Below, piece after piece: positions 16,174 to 23,452 of a DNA stretch of 48,251 nucleotides (the stretch's first letter is position 1; each line of letters opens with the position of its first letter). The notes below the pieces were generated by a model. The model was not told the origin of the DNA and made no database searches. It worked only from the letters and a program-made list of their open reading frames with translations. The translations under genes and the position numbers were made by a program. Source of the stretch: an uncultured Desulfovibrio sp. GTDB taxonomy: Bacteria; Desulfobacterota; Desulfovibrionia; Desulfovibrionales; Desulfovibrionaceae. The DNA lies in assembly GCF_944324525.1 (NCBI RefSeq), contig NZ_CALUWS010000023.1:1-48251 (forward strand), given 5' to 3'.

Positions 16174-16519
16174 ATATCCTCCCGAAACCAGCCCGTACCA
16201 CCGTGACGCGCAGGGGCGGCGCAAGCATGGCAAATGGTTCTCTCATCCGTGCCGGAGCCGTTCCCGCCGCCCTGCCGGGCAGTGCCCGCTCCCGCGCGCC
16301 AGTCATGCGGTAAAGACGCCACCGGCGAAACGGCGTTCTACGCTTTTTTCCCGCATGTGCGGGAAAAAAGCCGCGTTCCACGGGCAGCATGGCGCGTGGT
16401 TCTGACCTTAAGGGGTAAGTTCAGCCCGTGCCGCTGTCAAGGGCGGAAGGCACTTTTCCCGCCTCGACATTCCGGCAAACCTCGGCTATGCTTGGACGCT
16501 TTTCAATGGGAGGAAGCCT
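16174..16519. promoter_or_regulatory. Divergent grpE-hisD intergenic region with a 30-bp perfect palindrome
   Basis: 346 bp without a convincing ORF. At 16342-16371 is GCTTTTTTCCCGCA, TG, and its exact complement, a perfect 14-bp-arm palindrome. It has A/T runs in both outer arms, so it could serve as a bidirectional terminator or an operator between divergent genes. No CIRCE element (TTAGCACTC ... GAGTGCTAA) is visible for grpE. Confidence 0.5.
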
Positions 16520-17836
16520 ATGACATGCCGCAGCATTTCCCTCCAGACCGCGCACGACTGGCCCAAGGCCGCAAAATGGCTCGAGGAGCGACGCAATCCC
16601 GGCGCCAATGTGGAGAGCGCCGTCCGGGCCATCCTTGATGACGTCCGCGTCCGTGGGGATGAAGCTCTGCTGGAATACACCCGCCGTTTCGACTGTGCCG
16701 CCTTTGAGCCGCCCATGCGCCTCTCCGAGATGGAGATAGCGCGCAGCGCGGCCTCCGTCTCGCCCGAACAGCGCGAATACATCGGGGATGCCGCCCGCAA
16801 CATCCGCCGTTTCCACGAAGCGCAGCGGGAAAAGTCCTGGTTCGAGACCCTGCCGGACGGCAGCATCCTCGGGCAGCGCGTCCTGCCGGTGGACAGTGTG
16901 GGTCTCTACGTGCCCGGCGGTCAGGGCGGCAGCACGCCGCTCATCTCCAGTCTGCTCATGAACGCCATCCCCGCGCAGGTGGCCGGCGTGCGGCGCATCG
17001 CCGTCTGTACGCCGCCGCGCGCCGACGGCAGCATCGCCCCCGCCATCCTGGCCGCGGCGCATCTTCTGGATATCGAGGAAGTCTACCGGGTGGGCGGCGC
17101 GTGGTCCGTCGCCGCTCTGGCCTATGGCACGCCGAGCCTGCCCGCCGTGGATGTCATCGCCGGGCCGGGGAACATCTATGTGGCGACGGCCAAGCGCCTT
17201 CTGCAGGGCGTCGTGGGCATCGACATGATCGCCGGACCGAGCGAGGTGCTCATCCTGGCGGACAGCACCGCCCGTCCGGACTGGGTGGCGGCGGACATGC
17301 TCTCCCAGGCCGAACACGATCCCCTGGCGGCCGCCCTCTGTCTCACCACGGACGCCCAGCTGGGCGAGCGTATCCGCGAGGAGCTGGACAACCAGTGCGC
17401 CTCCCTGCCCAAGGCCCAGACGGCCGCCAAGTCCCTGCTTGACTGGGGCGCCGTCATCACGGTACCGAACATGGACGTGGCCGTGGCCGTGGTCAACATG
17501 ATCGCCCCGGAACATCTGGAGCTGTGCGTGCGCGATCCCTGGGCGCTGCTGCCGGGCATACGCCATGCCGGCGCCGTCTTCATGGGGCATCACTGCCCGG
17601 AACCGGTGGGCGATTATTTTGCCGGGCCCAACCATGTGTTGCCCACGCTGGGCACGGCGCGTTTTTCCTCCGCCCTTTCCGTTCAGACCTTCTGCAAGAA
17701 AACCAGTATAGTGGCCACGTCCGCCGCCTTCCTTCAGGACAGCCGGGAGGCTATCGCCGCCCTTGCCCGCATGGAAGGGCTGGAGGCCCACGCCCGTTCC
17801 GCCGAAATTCGCGGCCAGAGATCGCCGCGCGCCTAA
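16520..17836 (+). CDS. hisD: Histidinol dehydrogenase
   Basis: 438 residues, the normal HisD length. It carries out the last two oxidations of histidine synthesis, histidinol to histidine, with NAD and zinc. Family stretches visible are VDSVGLYVPGGQGGSTPLIS, VDVIAGPGNIYVATAKR, IDMIAGPSEVLILAD, LSQAEHDPLA (zinc and catalytic His), IAPEHLEL with the catalytic Glu-His, and GAVFMGHHCPEPVGDYFAG. The start at 16520 has GGGAGG upstream. It is followed 9 bp later by purC, so hisD, purC and probably fabI are co-transcribed. Other his genes are absent from the window. Confidence 0.97.
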   Translation: MTCRSISLQTAHDWPKAAKWLEERRNPGANVESAVRAILDDVRVRGDEALLEYTRRFDCAAFEPPMRLSEMEIARSAASVSPEQREYIGDAARNIRRFHEAQREKSWFETLPDGSILGQRVLPVDSVGLYVPGGQGGSTPLISSLLMNAIPAQVAGVRRIAVCTPPRADGSIAPAILAAAHLLDIEEVYRVGGAWSVAALAYGTPSLPAVDVIAGPGNIYVATAKRLLQGVVGIDMIAGPSEVLILADSTARPDWVAADMLSQAEHDPLAAALCLTTDAQLGERIREELDNQCASLPKAQTAAKSLLDWGAVITVPNMDVAVAVVNMIAPEHLELCVRDPWALLPGIRHAGAVFMGHHCPEPVGDYFAGPNHVLPTLGTARFSSALSVQTFCKKTSIVATSAAFLQDSREAIAALARMEGLEAHARSAEIRGQRSPRA

Positions 17837-17845
17837 GGAGCTGTC

Positions 17846-18742
17846 ATGCGCATTGTTACCCAGACCCAGATCACTGCCTGTCCCCTGCGCTCGCGCGGCA
17901 AGGTTCGCGATATCTATGAAGTGGATGACGAGACCCTCCTCATCGTGACCACCGACCGCATGTCGGCTTATGACGTCATCATGGGCGAGCCCATCCCCTA
18001 CAAGGGGGTCATCCTCAATCAGATCACCCTGTTCTGGATGGACAAGTTCCAGGACATCATCCCCAACCATCTGGTGGAGAGCGACGTCAGCCGTTTCCCC
18101 GCCAGCCTCGCCCCGTGGGCGGACGAACTGGAAGGCCGCGCCGTGCTCGTGCGCAAGGCCCGTCCCCTGCCGGTGGAGTGCATCGTGCGCGGCTATCTGA
18201 GCGGCTCCGGCTGGAAGGACTATCAGGCGACCGGCAAGCTGTGCGGCTATGATCTGCCCGCCGGCCTGCGCGAATCCGACAAGCTGGAACCGGCCATCTT
18301 CACCCCCTCCACCAAGGCCGAACTGGGCGAACACGACGAGAACATCAGCGTGGCCCGCGCCGCCGCCCTGCTCGGGGACGAGGTGGCCGAACAGGTGCAG
18401 AACGTCTCCCTGCGCATCTATGAAGCCGGGCGCGCCTATGCGGCCGGCAAGGGCATCATCGTGGCCGACACCAAGTTCGAGTTCGGCTTCATCAACGGCA
18501 AGCTGCATATCATCGACGAGGTGCTGACCCCGGATTCCTCCCGCTTCTGGCCCGCGGACAAATACGTTCCCGGGCAGGGGCAGCCCAGCTTCGACAAGCA
18601 GTACCTGCGCGACTGGCTCAAGCGGCAGCCGTGGAACATGCAGCCGCCCGCGCCTGCCCTGCCGCAGGAGATCATCGACAATACGGCGGCCCGCTACCGG
18701 GAAGCCTATGAGATCCTGACCGGAAAACCCTTCAGCATCTAG
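17846..18742 (+). CDS. purC: Phosphoribosylaminoimidazole-succinocarboxamide synthase (SAICAR synthetase)
   Basis: 298 residues, the longer form of PurC seen in yeast and many proteobacteria. It joins CAIR and aspartate with ATP in purine synthesis. Seen: RSRGKVRDIYEVDDETLLIV (nucleotide loop), TDRMSAYDVIMGEPIPYKG, VECIVRGYLSGSGW, EKH-like EHDENIS, IIVADTKFEFGF and DEVLTPDSSRFWP. The start follows an AAGGAG at 17835-17840. It shares histidine/purine cross-talk with hisD, since AICAR links the two pathways. Confidence 0.97.
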   Translation: MRIVTQTQITACPLRSRGKVRDIYEVDDETLLIVTTDRMSAYDVIMGEPIPYKGVILNQITLFWMDKFQDIIPNHLVESDVSRFPASLAPWADELEGRAVLVRKARPLPVECIVRGYLSGSGWKDYQATGKLCGYDLPAGLRESDKLEPAIFTPSTKAELGEHDENISVARAAALLGDEVAEQVQNVSLRIYEAGRAYAAGKGIIVADTKFEFGFINGKLHIIDEVLTPDSSRFWPADKYVPGQGQPSFDKQYLRDWLKRQPWNMQPPAPALPQEIIDNTAARYREAYEILTGKPFSI

Positions 18743-18823
18743 GGACGGTCAGGACGGCCGGGTCTGCGTCCCGGCGATCCAACGAATGACATGCCGGGAT
18801 TTCCGGCCGCAAGGAGAATCACC

Positions 18824-19588
18824 ATGCTGTTGCAAGGCAAGAAAGCCCTCATCCTCGGTCTGGCCAACAACAAGAGCATTGCCTACGGTATCGCCTCCTG
18901 CTTCAAGGAGCAGGGAGCCCGCCTCGCCTTCAACTATGTGGGGGACGCCATCAAGAAGCGTGTGGAACCCCTCAGCGAAGAGCTGGGCGGCGAGTTCACC
19001 TTCCAGTGTGACGTGAGCGACGACGCCCAGATCGCCGCCGCCGCCGATCTGGTCAAGGAAAAGTGGGGCGAGGTCGATGTCCTTGTCCATTCCATCGCCT
19101 TTGCCAATCGCGAGGACCTCACGGGGCGCTTCGTGGACACGACCCGCGAGGGCTTCCATCTGGCGCTGGACATTTCCGCTTATTCGCTGACCGGCATCTG
19201 CCGCGCCTTTGAGCCGCTCCTGCATGAAGGTTCTTCCGTCCTCACCATGACCTATCACGGCTCCACCAAGGTCATCCCCGGCTACAACGTCATGGGCGTG
19301 GCCAAGGCGGCGCTGGAAGCCTCCGTGCGCTACCTTTCCTATGAGCTTGGCGAGAAGGGCGTGCGCGTCAATGCCATCAGCGCGGGCCCCATCAAGACGC
19401 TGGCCGCCTCCGCGGTGTCCGGCCTCAAGAACATCTTTACCCGCGTGGAGGAGAGCTCGCCCCTGCGCCGCAACGTCACCACGCACGATGTGGGCGGTCT
19501 GGCCACCTTCCTGGCCTCGGATCTGGGGCACGGCGTGACCGGCAGCGTCATCTACGCCGACAGCGGCTTCAGCCAGATGGGCATCTAG
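18824..19588 (+). CDS. fabI: Enoyl-[acyl-carrier-protein] reductase (NADH), FabI type
   Basis: 254 residues. FabI-type short-chain dehydrogenase for the last step of each fatty-acid elongation cycle. The N-terminal GLANNKSIAYGIA is the FabI-specific NAD loop. The catalytic Tyr-(6)-Lys is YNVMGVAK, with the accessory tyrosine in TYHGS. SAGPIKTLAAS is the substrate loop. The start at 18824 has AAGGAG at 18811-18816; an upstream in-frame ATG at 18791 has none. The stop codon TAG is also the first three bases of a short dispersed-repeat derivative (TAGAGC). Confidence 0.97.
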   Translation: MLLQGKKALILGLANNKSIAYGIASCFKEQGARLAFNYVGDAIKKRVEPLSEELGGEFTFQCDVSDDAQIAAAADLVKEKWGEVDVLVHSIAFANREDLTGRFVDTTREGFHLALDISAYSLTGICRAFEPLLHEGSSVLTMTYHGSTKVIPGYNVMGVAKAALEASVRYLSYELGEKGVRVNAISAGPIKTLAASAVSGLKNIFTRVEESSPLRRNVTTHDVGGLATFLASDLGHGVTGSVIYADSGFSQMGI

Positions 19589-19639
19589 AGCGTTTTCCCA
19601 TACGGCCGCGCATTTCGCCTTTTCAACGGCAAAATGCTC
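19586..19639 (-). repeat. Internally deleted derivative of the dispersed element
   Basis: Read on the minus strand it starts gagcattttgccgttgaaaa, keeps ggcgaaatgcg, jumps to cggccgtatg, and ends ggaaaacgctc followed by TA. Both termini are intact and about 90 bp of the middle is missing. The remaining stem may terminate the hisD-purC-fabI transcript. Confidence 0.7.
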
Positions 19640-19762
19640 CAAGCCGCCCATCCGTGTTTGCGCCACGTTCGGCGCTGTGTGATGATTTGCGACAGGGCCG
19701 CATCTTGCGGCCCTGCCTGCGTATGATGCGCTCTCTTTTTTCCGTCATGGCGAGGACATCCT

Positions 19763-19975
19763 ATGAGTAGCTTTTCCCTGCTCGGCTTGGTCAATCTGGT
19801 GGGCATCGTCTGCGCCGCCCTGGCCTTCCTCCTCTATCTGCGGCATGCGGCGCGCCGCCTTGAAGCAAAGGAAGCAAAGACGGAAGAGAGCGGCCAGCCG
19901 TCCGTTCCTGCGGAAACGGCAGAGCCGCCCTCCCCTGCGGCCGCCAGTCAGGCACAAGGGGAGCAAACGTCCTGA
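19763..19975 (+). CDS. Small single-pass membrane protein with low-complexity tail
   Basis: 70 residues. One membrane helix (about 5-27, FSLLGLVNLVGIVCAALAFLLY), a basic stop-transfer patch HAARR, then an acidic, proline- and alanine-rich tail. No family is recognised. A GCGAGG sequence about ten bases upstream could serve as ribosome site. Composition and codon use match the surrounding chromosome. It stands between fabI and the tRNA gene and has no partner. Confidence 0.6.
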   Translation: MSSFSLLGLVNLVGIVCAALAFLLYLRHAARRLEAKEAKTEESGQPSVPAETAEPPSPAAASQAQGEQTS

Positions 19976-20106
19976 GTGCCCTGAGCGGTCTTTCCGGCAA
20001 GCCGGCGGCAGCGCGCTCCCGCCCTGCCTGTTTTTGCCGGAGCCCGAGCGGATGGACCGCCCTGACGCCGGGCGCAAAAAAAATTTTGTTTTTGTGCATT
20101 TTTTGC

Positions 20107-20137
20107 TTGCCTTCCCCGGAAAGGGGGTATATATAAA
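20107..20137 (+). promoter_or_regulatory. Promoter of the tRNA-Ser gene
   Basis: TTGCCT at 20107-20112, then 17 bp, then overlapping TATATA/TATAAA at 20130-20137, 15-20 bp before the mature tRNA 5' end. A GGGGG stretch in the spacer precedes the -10. Confidence 0.6.
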
Positions 20138-20152
20138 TCTGGCTTTGAGCGC

Positions 20153-20244
20153 GGAGAGGTGTCCGAGCTGGTCGAAGGAGCACGATTGGAAATCGTGTGT
20201 ACGTTAAAAGCGTACCGAGAGTTCGAATCTCTCCCTCTCCGCCA
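20153..20244 (+). tRNA. tRNA-Ser (anticodon GGA)
   Basis: 92 nt with encoded CCA. The acceptor stem GGAGAGG pairs with CCTCTCC and the discriminator is G. The anticodon stem CACGA/TCGTG encloses the loop TTGGAAA, giving anticodon GGA (reads UCC/UCU). The long variable arm GTACG ... CGTAC and the T arm GAGAG-TTCGAAT-CTCTC confirm a class II serine tRNA. The last 17 nt form the start of a direct repeat found again 3,225 bp downstream. Confidence 0.97.
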
Positions 20245-20431
20245 GCAAGAAAGTAAGCCCGTTGAGAAATCAACGGGTTTTTTCTTTTTGGGGCTGCGAT
20301 TGGCCGTGGGCTTGCTCCGCCGCTGGCCGGGAACGCTTGTCCCGGGGCGGCTGCCTCGGCAGGCCCCCTGCCCTTTCCGTTGAGCGGAGAGGTGAACGTG
20401 CAGCCTGGACGTTTCAAACTGAAAAGGCTCT
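20228..20431 (+). repeat. Left direct repeat (att-like), starting in the tRNA-Ser 3' end
   Basis: From TCTCTCCCTCTCCGCCA in the tRNA it continues through the tRNA terminator and a GC-rich stretch to gtttcaaactgaaaaggctc, the end of a dispersed element. The copy at 23453 is nearly identical for about 125 bp, then differs by an indel (left has an extra segment around 20378-20392). The left copy contains gcggagaggtg (20385-20395), an 11-nt match to the 5' end of the tRNA gene itself. Confidence 0.85.
20257..20289 (+). terminator. Intrinsic terminator of tRNA-Ser
   Basis: CCCGTTGA gaaa TCAACGGG followed by TTTTTTCTTTTT: a strong eight-base-pair GC-rich stem with tetraloop and long T-run, directly after the tRNA. 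Confidence 0.92.
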
Positions 20432-20583
20432 AATAACAGGACACGCCGATCCCGTCGCTATCGGTGCTCCTGCTCAATCAAAGCAAACTGTGATGGAGAG
20501 GACGAGCGCAAAGCACTATGATCACGGGTATGGAAACAGATATCCCTTGCATGACGGAGGAAAAACAGGTGAAGCGGAGACCA

Positions 20584-21105
20584 ATGAGCATATTGATAAA
20601 AATGCTCTTTTTTTCGGTCAAGCCCCTTCTTTTTTTGCTTGTCGTCATCATTGCATATAATTTCTTTTCCGCATTATTCGAAATATATGCTGCTGAATGG
20701 TATTCCCTACATTTTGAAAATGATGCCATTGCATTATTCTTCGGAAGTTGCATGTGGTTTCAGATCATGTTTTTCCTTCGTTTTACAGGGATCCGTTCCA
20801 CGCTGCTTGTAGTGGGGGGATGTGGTATGGTGGTCATGGCCATAAAGCTGGGCACGCCGCCAGCCGCAGCGCTCGTATCCAAATTTGATTTGCATCACAG
20901 TTTCCCGACCGAAAGTGATGTTATAGGTCTTATTTTTTATAGCGCTATACTGTTTGCTGAAGGGCTCTTGTATCCCTGCGTAGTCAGATCCCTCAATTTT
21001 ATTGTCATAAGCCCCATAAAATGCCTTTTTTCATGGCTACAGCGTTTTGCCTGTGAAAAAGGCAAAATACGGGGCGGCAGCACAGAGCCGCCCGGTTCAA
21101 GGTAA
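20584..21105 (+). CDS. Polytopic inner-membrane protein, unknown, C-terminus encoded by a repeat
   Basis: 173 residues with four to five hydrophobic segments: about 8-30 (FFSVKPLLFLLVVIIAYNFF), 52-70, 75-95, 120-140 and 145-160. No recognised family. AT-rich compared with the chromosome, so probably part of the acquired island. The start at 20584 has GCGGAG six bases upstream; in-frame ATGs at 20518 to 20551 lack a good site. The last 20-odd residues (FACEKGKIRGGSTEP) come from the dispersed element beginning at 21039, so the original 3' end has been replaced or extended by insertion. Confidence 0.6.
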   Translation: MSILIKMLFFSVKPLLFLLVVIIAYNFFSALFEIYAAEWYSLHFENDAIALFFGSCMWFQIMFFLRFTGIRSTLLVVGGCGMVVMAIKLGTPPAAALVSKFDLHHSFPTESDVIGLIFYSAILFAEGLLYPCVVRSLNFIVISPIKCLFSWLQRFACEKGKIRGGSTEPPGSR

Positions 21106-21182
21106 GCGGAAAACCGTGTTTTCTCGCCAAAGCGACAGGCTATATGCTGTGAAACGTGAAGCGTTTCATCTGGAAAATGCGT
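21039..21182 (+). repeat. Dispersed ~145 bp palindromic element, copy 4
   Basis: Starts agcgttttgcctgtgaaaaa, has gggcggcagc/gagccgccc, gcggaaaaccg/cgttttctcgc and gaaacgtgaagcgtttc hairpins, and ends tggaaaatgcg. Full length and slightly diverged. Overlaps the 3' end of the membrane protein gene. Confidence 0.85.
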
Positions 21183-21226
21183 ACGAAAAAGCCCGCCCGG
21201 ACAGTTGCCGGACGGGCTTTTCCGTA
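21181..21226 (-). terminator. Terminator of the first ankyrin gene
   Basis: AAAAGCCCGTCCGG, CAACTGT loop, CCGGGCGGGCTTTTT on the minus strand, lying 30 bp after the stop. The stem extends outward through GTACG/CGTAC. The same hairpin follows the second ankyrin gene. Confidence 0.88.
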
Positions 21227-21255
21227 CGCATGCGCAATGTGCGCCCGACCGCTCT

Positions 21256-22230
21256 CTACTTCGCGCCGTACTGTTCGAGCAGCTTGACGGCATCCTTATG
21301 ATTTTGGCTGCGTGCCCACATCAGGGCTGTCCTGCCATCTTTATCCTGCATGTTTATGTCGGCTTTGTTGTCCAGCAGCGTTTGAATGGCCTGACTTTGA
21401 CCATGGTATGCCGCTCCTATCAGGGCTGTCCTGCCTTCGCTATCCCGCACATTGATGTCGGCCCCGTAGTCCAGCAGCGTTTGAACGGTTTGGCTGTGCC
21501 CCATGAATGCCGCCCCCATCAGAGCTGTCATGCCATTGTTACTCCGCGCATGGATGTCAGCCCCATTGTTCAGCAGAGTTTGGACGGCGTGACTGTGACC
21601 TTTGAATGCTGCCTCCATCAGGGCTGTTTCGCCATCACTATTCCGCGCATGGATGTCAGCCCCATTGTTCAGCAGGGTTTGAATGGCTTGGTTGTGGCCT
21701 TTGAGTGCCGCCCCCATCAGGGCTGTCCCGCCATTGTTGTTCCGCGCATGGATGTCGGCCTTGTTGTCCAGCAGGGTTTGAATGGCTTGGCTGTGGCCAC
21801 CGAGTGCCGCATACATCAGGACTGTTATACCACCGAGGCCCCGTGCATGAATGTCAGCTCCATTGTTCAGCAGGGTTTGAATGGCTTGGCTGTGGCCACC
21901 GTATGCCGCCCCCATCAGGGCTGTCCCGCCAGTGTTGTTCCGCGCATGGATGTCGGCCTTGTTGTCCAGCAGGGTTTGAATGGCTTGGCTGTGGCCACCG
22001 AGTGCCGCATACATCAGGGCTGTCATGCCCTTGTTGTCTCGCGCATGGATGTCGGCCCCATTGTTCAGCAGGGTTTGAATGGCTTGGCTGTTATCTTCTA
22101 TTGCCGCCAGCATCAAAGCTGTCGTGCCTGTTTCTTTATCGTGTGCACCGGCATCCGCGCAAAACCCCTTAAGAGGGATAGCGAGGAAGAAAAGCACAGC
22201 GAACAAAAAAACAACGCGGAATACTCTCAT
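21256..22230 (-). CDS. Exported ankyrin-repeat protein (paralogue 1)
   Basis: 324 residues. A signal peptide (MRVFRVVFLFAVLFF ... FCADA, cleavage near residue 25) points to the periplasm. Then eight full 33-residue ankyrin repeats and a ninth partial one follow (pattern GxTALMxAAxxGHSQAIQTLL), ending KLLEQYGAK. The repeats are also very alike as DNA (99-bp units), a sign of recent expansion or gene conversion. The start at 22230 gives the shortest frame that begins with a signal peptide; CGGAG lies nine bases upstream. It is paralogous to the gene at 23858, with shared signal peptide ending PLKG-x-CA and shared terminator. Function unknown; binding or immunity roles are possible. Confidence 0.85.
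   Translation of the reverse strand: MRVFRVVFLFAVLFFLAIPLKGFCADAGAHDKETGTTALMLAAIEDNSQAIQTLLNNGADIHARDNKGMTALMYAALGGHSQAIQTLLDNKADIHARNNTGGTALMGAAYGGHSQAIQTLLNNGADIHARGLGGITVLMYAALGGHSQAIQTLLDNKADIHARNNNGGTALMGAALKGHNQAIQTLLNNGADIHARNSDGETALMEAAFKGHSHAVQTLLNNGADIHARSNNGMTALMGAAFMGHSQTVQTLLDYGADINVRDSEGRTALIGAAYHGQSQAIQTLLDNKADINMQDKDGRTALMWARSQNHKDAVKLLEQYGAK
21290..22170 (-). repeat. 99-bp tandem repeat array within the ankyrin gene
   Basis: About nine units of 99 bp in register with the ankyrin repeats. Two neighbouring pairs share long identical blocks (for example gtttgaatggcttggctgtg recurring at 21776, 21872, 21974 and 22073). Such identity beyond protein need suggests slippage or gene conversion. 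Confidence 0.75.
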
Positions 22231-22731
22231 GCGACAAACTCCGTTGAAACAAAAGGTGCGCTTCCAGGGTTCATGCCCGTACAGCCAAAGCGTAACGGTA
22301 ACGACAGGCGGAGGCATTTCCCACGCCCTCCCCTCGCCAGTCCTGCACGGCCTTCCCCTTCCTGCGGGCACGGGCATTTCCACGCCTTATACACGCGCCG
22401 CAGAGCGGTGACAAGCGCCCTGCCTTGCAGCCCCTACGCTCACCATGTATTACCCTAAGTATTCGTAAGGGTAATTCGCGCAGCCCCTCCTTCTGCCTGT
22501 GGATTGCCATCGGAAATTCCGATGGTAATACGCGCTTGGGGGTGAAACCGATTCACACCCCGGCGGGTAACCCGCGCTTGGGTGACTCTTCCGCTGTTGG
22601 CGCTTGCCGTCCCGCCGCCGTCTCCGCCAGACGCCATGTGGCGATTTTTTCGTGTTCATCTGGAGTATACTTCATGCGCATCCCCCGTCCTCTTTTTTTC
22701 TATGTCCATCTAGGATTATTTTTGCTATTTC
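22231..22731. other. Long leader / recombination-site candidate region before the recombinase
   Basis: 500 bp without a well-supported gene. It holds the palindromes listed separately. Plus-strand ORF 22425-22757 (110 codons, hydrophobic end) and minus-strand ORFs 22450-22659 and 22455-22637 overlap them but none has a clear ribosome site. I therefore treat it as non-coding, while noting that conserved short peptides are possible here. Confidence 0.4.
22449..22577. promoter_or_regulatory. Cluster of palindromes with directly repeated GGTAAYNCGCGC tails
   Basis: Site 1 (22449-22475) is ATTACCCT, 11 nt, AGGGTAAT. Site 2 (22503-22529) is ATTGCCATCGGAA and TTCCGATGGTAAT, 27 bp with one mismatch pair. 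Their centres are 54 bp apart. A third unit has GGGGTGAA ... TTCACACCCC (22539-22561) then GCGGGTAACCCGC (22563-22575). Each is followed by GGTAAT/C-N-CGCGC (22470, 22524, 22566). The size and dyad symmetry are like crossover and accessory sites of small serine recombinases; regulatory operators are the alternative. Confidence 0.5.
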
Positions 22732-22760
22732 TTGACATGTGTTTTTTAAATCTTTAGCCT
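22732..22760 (+). promoter_or_regulatory. Candidate promoter of the serine recombinase
   Basis: A consensus TTGACA at 22732-22737, 17-bp spacer, and TAGCCT at 22755-22760. The region is strongly AT-rich (TTTTTTAAATCTTTAG). The -10 is poor, so strength is uncertain. Confidence 0.45.
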
Positions 22761-22796
22761 TAAATGAACAAATTTGGACAACAAGGAGAGAGCCCC

Positions 22797-23378
22797 ATGC
22801 ACGGGAAACATATCGGGTACATCCGCGTCAGCAGTATAGACCAGAATACTGCACGGCAGCTCGACGGCATTATGCTGGACAAGATTTTTACAGATACATG
22901 CAGCGGGAAAGACACGCACCGTCCCGGCCTCGTCGCCTGCCTTGACTACCTGCGCGAAGGGGATGTGCTGCATATACACAGCATCGACCGGCTGGCACGC
23001 AACCTCCAAGACCTGCTCCACCTTATTGAAAGCCTGAACGCCAGCGCCGTAGCTGTTGTCTTTCACAAGGAAGGCTTGACGTTCAGCGGCAAGGAAGACC
23101 CCTTCCAGAAGCTCCAGCTCCAAATCATCGGAGCGGTAGCCCAATTTGAACGTGCCCTGCTGCGCGAACGACAGAGGGAAGGCATCGCCATTGCCAAGGC
23201 GGAAGGAAAGTACAAGGGCCGCAAGCCTGCGCTTACATCGGAACAGGTGAAAGAGGCCCGGCAAATGGTCGCGGCGGGACAGTGCAAGCAGGATGTGGCA
23301 CGCTACTTCGGAATCAGTCGGACAACCCTTTATAAGGCCATACAATCACGGCTTGACATAGACGGTCGTTCAAACTAA
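22797..23378 (+). CDS. Small serine recombinase (resolvase/invertase family)
   Basis: 193 residues, the standard Pin/Hin/Tn3-resolvase size. The catalytic domain starts IGYIRVSSIDQN with nucleophile S12; further active-site pattern IHSIDRLARNLQDLL and helix E region FERALLRERQREGIAIAKAEG follow. The C-terminal HTH (about 140-190) contains QDVARYFGISRTTLYKAI. The start at 22797 has AAGGAG at 22783-22788; an in-frame ATG at 22764 has none. It lies inside the tRNA-Ser-flanked region, 220 bp after palindromic candidate sites. It may invert, resolve or integrate DNA; no large integrase is present. Confidence 0.92.
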   Translation: MHGKHIGYIRVSSIDQNTARQLDGIMLDKIFTDTCSGKDTHRPGLVACLDYLREGDVLHIHSIDRLARNLQDLLHLIESLNASAVAVVFHKEGLTFSGKEDPFQKLQLQIIGAVAQFERALLRERQREGIAIAKAEGKYKGRKPALTSEQVKEARQMVAAGQCKQDVARYFGISRTTLYKAIQSRLDIDGRSN

Positions 23379-23452
23379 AAATTGCTACACAAAAGAATGA
23401 CGGAATGAAAAAGCGCAATATTTTTCACGGATTGCTGAGATGGAATATCCCC

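Noticed and set aside
16421-18508. 695-codon minus-strand frame
   Set aside because: Antisense shadow of hisD and purC, both of which have complete family motifs.
21290-22170. Regular repeats suspected as a CRISPR array
   Set aside because: The 99-bp period is in frame with ankyrin repeats, there are no unique spacers, and no cas genes.
22425-22757. Plus-strand ORF of 110 codons before the recombinase
   Set aside because: No ribosome site and it crosses the palindrome cluster. Kept as an alternative in the notes but not called as a gene.
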